The notes under the pieces are model-generated. The model was given only the letters and a program-made list of their open reading frames with translations. It was not told the origin of the DNA and searched no databases. From Thermofilum sp. NZ13 (lineage in GTDB: Archaea; Thermoproteota; Thermoprotei; Thermofilales; Thermofilaceae), in the NCBI GenBank assembly GCA_002855745.1, contig NDWX01000005.1:56878-120877 (forward strand): a DNA stretch of 64,000 nt, in the 5' to 3' direction. How positions within the stretch are numbered: position 1 is the first letter of the stretch; the number at the start of each line of letters is the position of its first letter. A program made the position numbers and the translations under genes. This document shows positions 63,746 through 64,000 of the stretch, in pieces.

Positions 63746-64000
63746 TGCTCGTGAACGGTATTTAGTGCCGTAGCGTGTAGCGTTGACGCGCACACTCCAA
63801 GCGCCCTCAGCCGCGCAGGCACGTACAAGTCACAAACGCTCACAGAGCCTGTGATCGGCCCAACCCCTCCCCAGACACCCCGAGGCACCAGGGGGGCCAG
63901 CAGCGGGCCAGCGGTGGGGGGCTCAATGCGGCAAGCGGCCCCCGCGCCACACCCCACAGCCCCGCGCACCCCCAACGCGGAGCCAGGGCGTGGCGCCGCC
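63746..64000. other. GC-rich noncoding region upstream of tnpB 2, cut by the window edge
   Basis: After the conserved leader the sequence stays very G/C rich with short inverted repeats and no gene, like 8941-9850 in element 1. If the layout is the same, a winged-helix gene would lie beyond base 64000. That cannot be seen here. Confidence 0.45.
63839..63853. promoter_or_regulatory. CACA-N5-TGTG palindrome upstream of tnpB 2
   Basis: TCACAGAGCCTGTGA has the same half-sites as the tnpB 1 palindromes but a 5-base centre. It lies about 170 bases upstream of the tnpB 2 start, comparable to 140 bases for element 1. Confidence 0.4.

Overview
The window reads as a chromosome segment of a hyperthermophilic archaeon of the Thermoproteota, most likely close to Thermofilum (Thermofilales). 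The basis is: archaeal/eukaryal-type translation genes (L10e, L14e, L31e, L39e, S19e, S24e, S26e, S27ae, aIF1, aIF2-gamma, aIF6, aRF1, Pelota); an actin homologue next to a Rad50-like gene and small partners, matching the crenactin/arcadin cluster known from Thermoproteales relatives; Alba, KEOPS, exosome and RNase P subunits; short introns in three of the six tRNA genes; and many GTG/TTG (and apparently CTG) starts placed just downstream of TATA boxes. The species call is inference.

Layout. 1-340: remnant of a winged-helix gene fused to a solo copy of a transposon end. 366-7257: trmJ, L10e, S26e, TrmY, a large winged-helix regulator with an RNR-like tail, and a THUMP methyltransferase (Trm14). 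7209-10386: a mobile unit with a TnpB-like nuclease gene, a roughly 1 kb very GC-rich hairpin-dense stretch and a small winged-helix gene. 10566-18185: Pelota, Nep1, RNase P Rpp21, FAU-1, a HIT protein, aIF2-gamma, ArgS, tRNA-Phe. 18202-25241: radical SAM, UPF0147, FprA, SRP54, a TrmY paralogue, Cbf5, L14e, Hsp20, aIF1, RpoP. 25270-29507: a four-subunit pyruvate-type ferredoxin oxidoreductase and a class III aminotransferase. 29676-32604: secreted sequon-rich proteins (one split by an in-frame TGA), tRNA-Met and two regulators. 32605-41315: an AT-rich regulatory island, PIN-KH ATPase, Alba, the crenactin cluster and candidate small RNAs. 41393-48373: tRNA-Arg with two introns, Brix, Pcc1, KaiC-like ATPase, NAD kinase, Csl4, METTL5-like, aRF1, UMP kinase. 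48357-59784: succinyl-CoA synthetase, beta-CASP RNase, Hsp20, S24e, S27ae, Kae1, Bud32, Rio1, Pno1-like and tRNA genes. 59885-61940: the S19e-PDCD5-L39e-L31e-aIF6 operon. 61941-64000: a second TnpB-type unit cut by the window edge.

Most genes serve RNA: tRNA modification (TrmJ, TrmY, Trm14, TrmI, KEOPS), ribosome biogenesis (Nep1, Cbf5, Brix, Rio1, Pno1), RNA decay (Csl4, aCPSF2-like, FAU-1) and translation. Two features stand out. The crenactin cluster is a known cytoskeletal system. The TnpB-type element family is less familiar: two full-size loci and one internally deleted derivative share a terminal sequence with a hairpin, and the full-size loci also share a leader sequence upstream of tnpB and CACA-n-TGTG palindromes. 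The palindromes also sit upstream of a linked winged-helix gene. This suggests a regulator-nuclease-RNA unit and is the best candidate here for an undescribed system.
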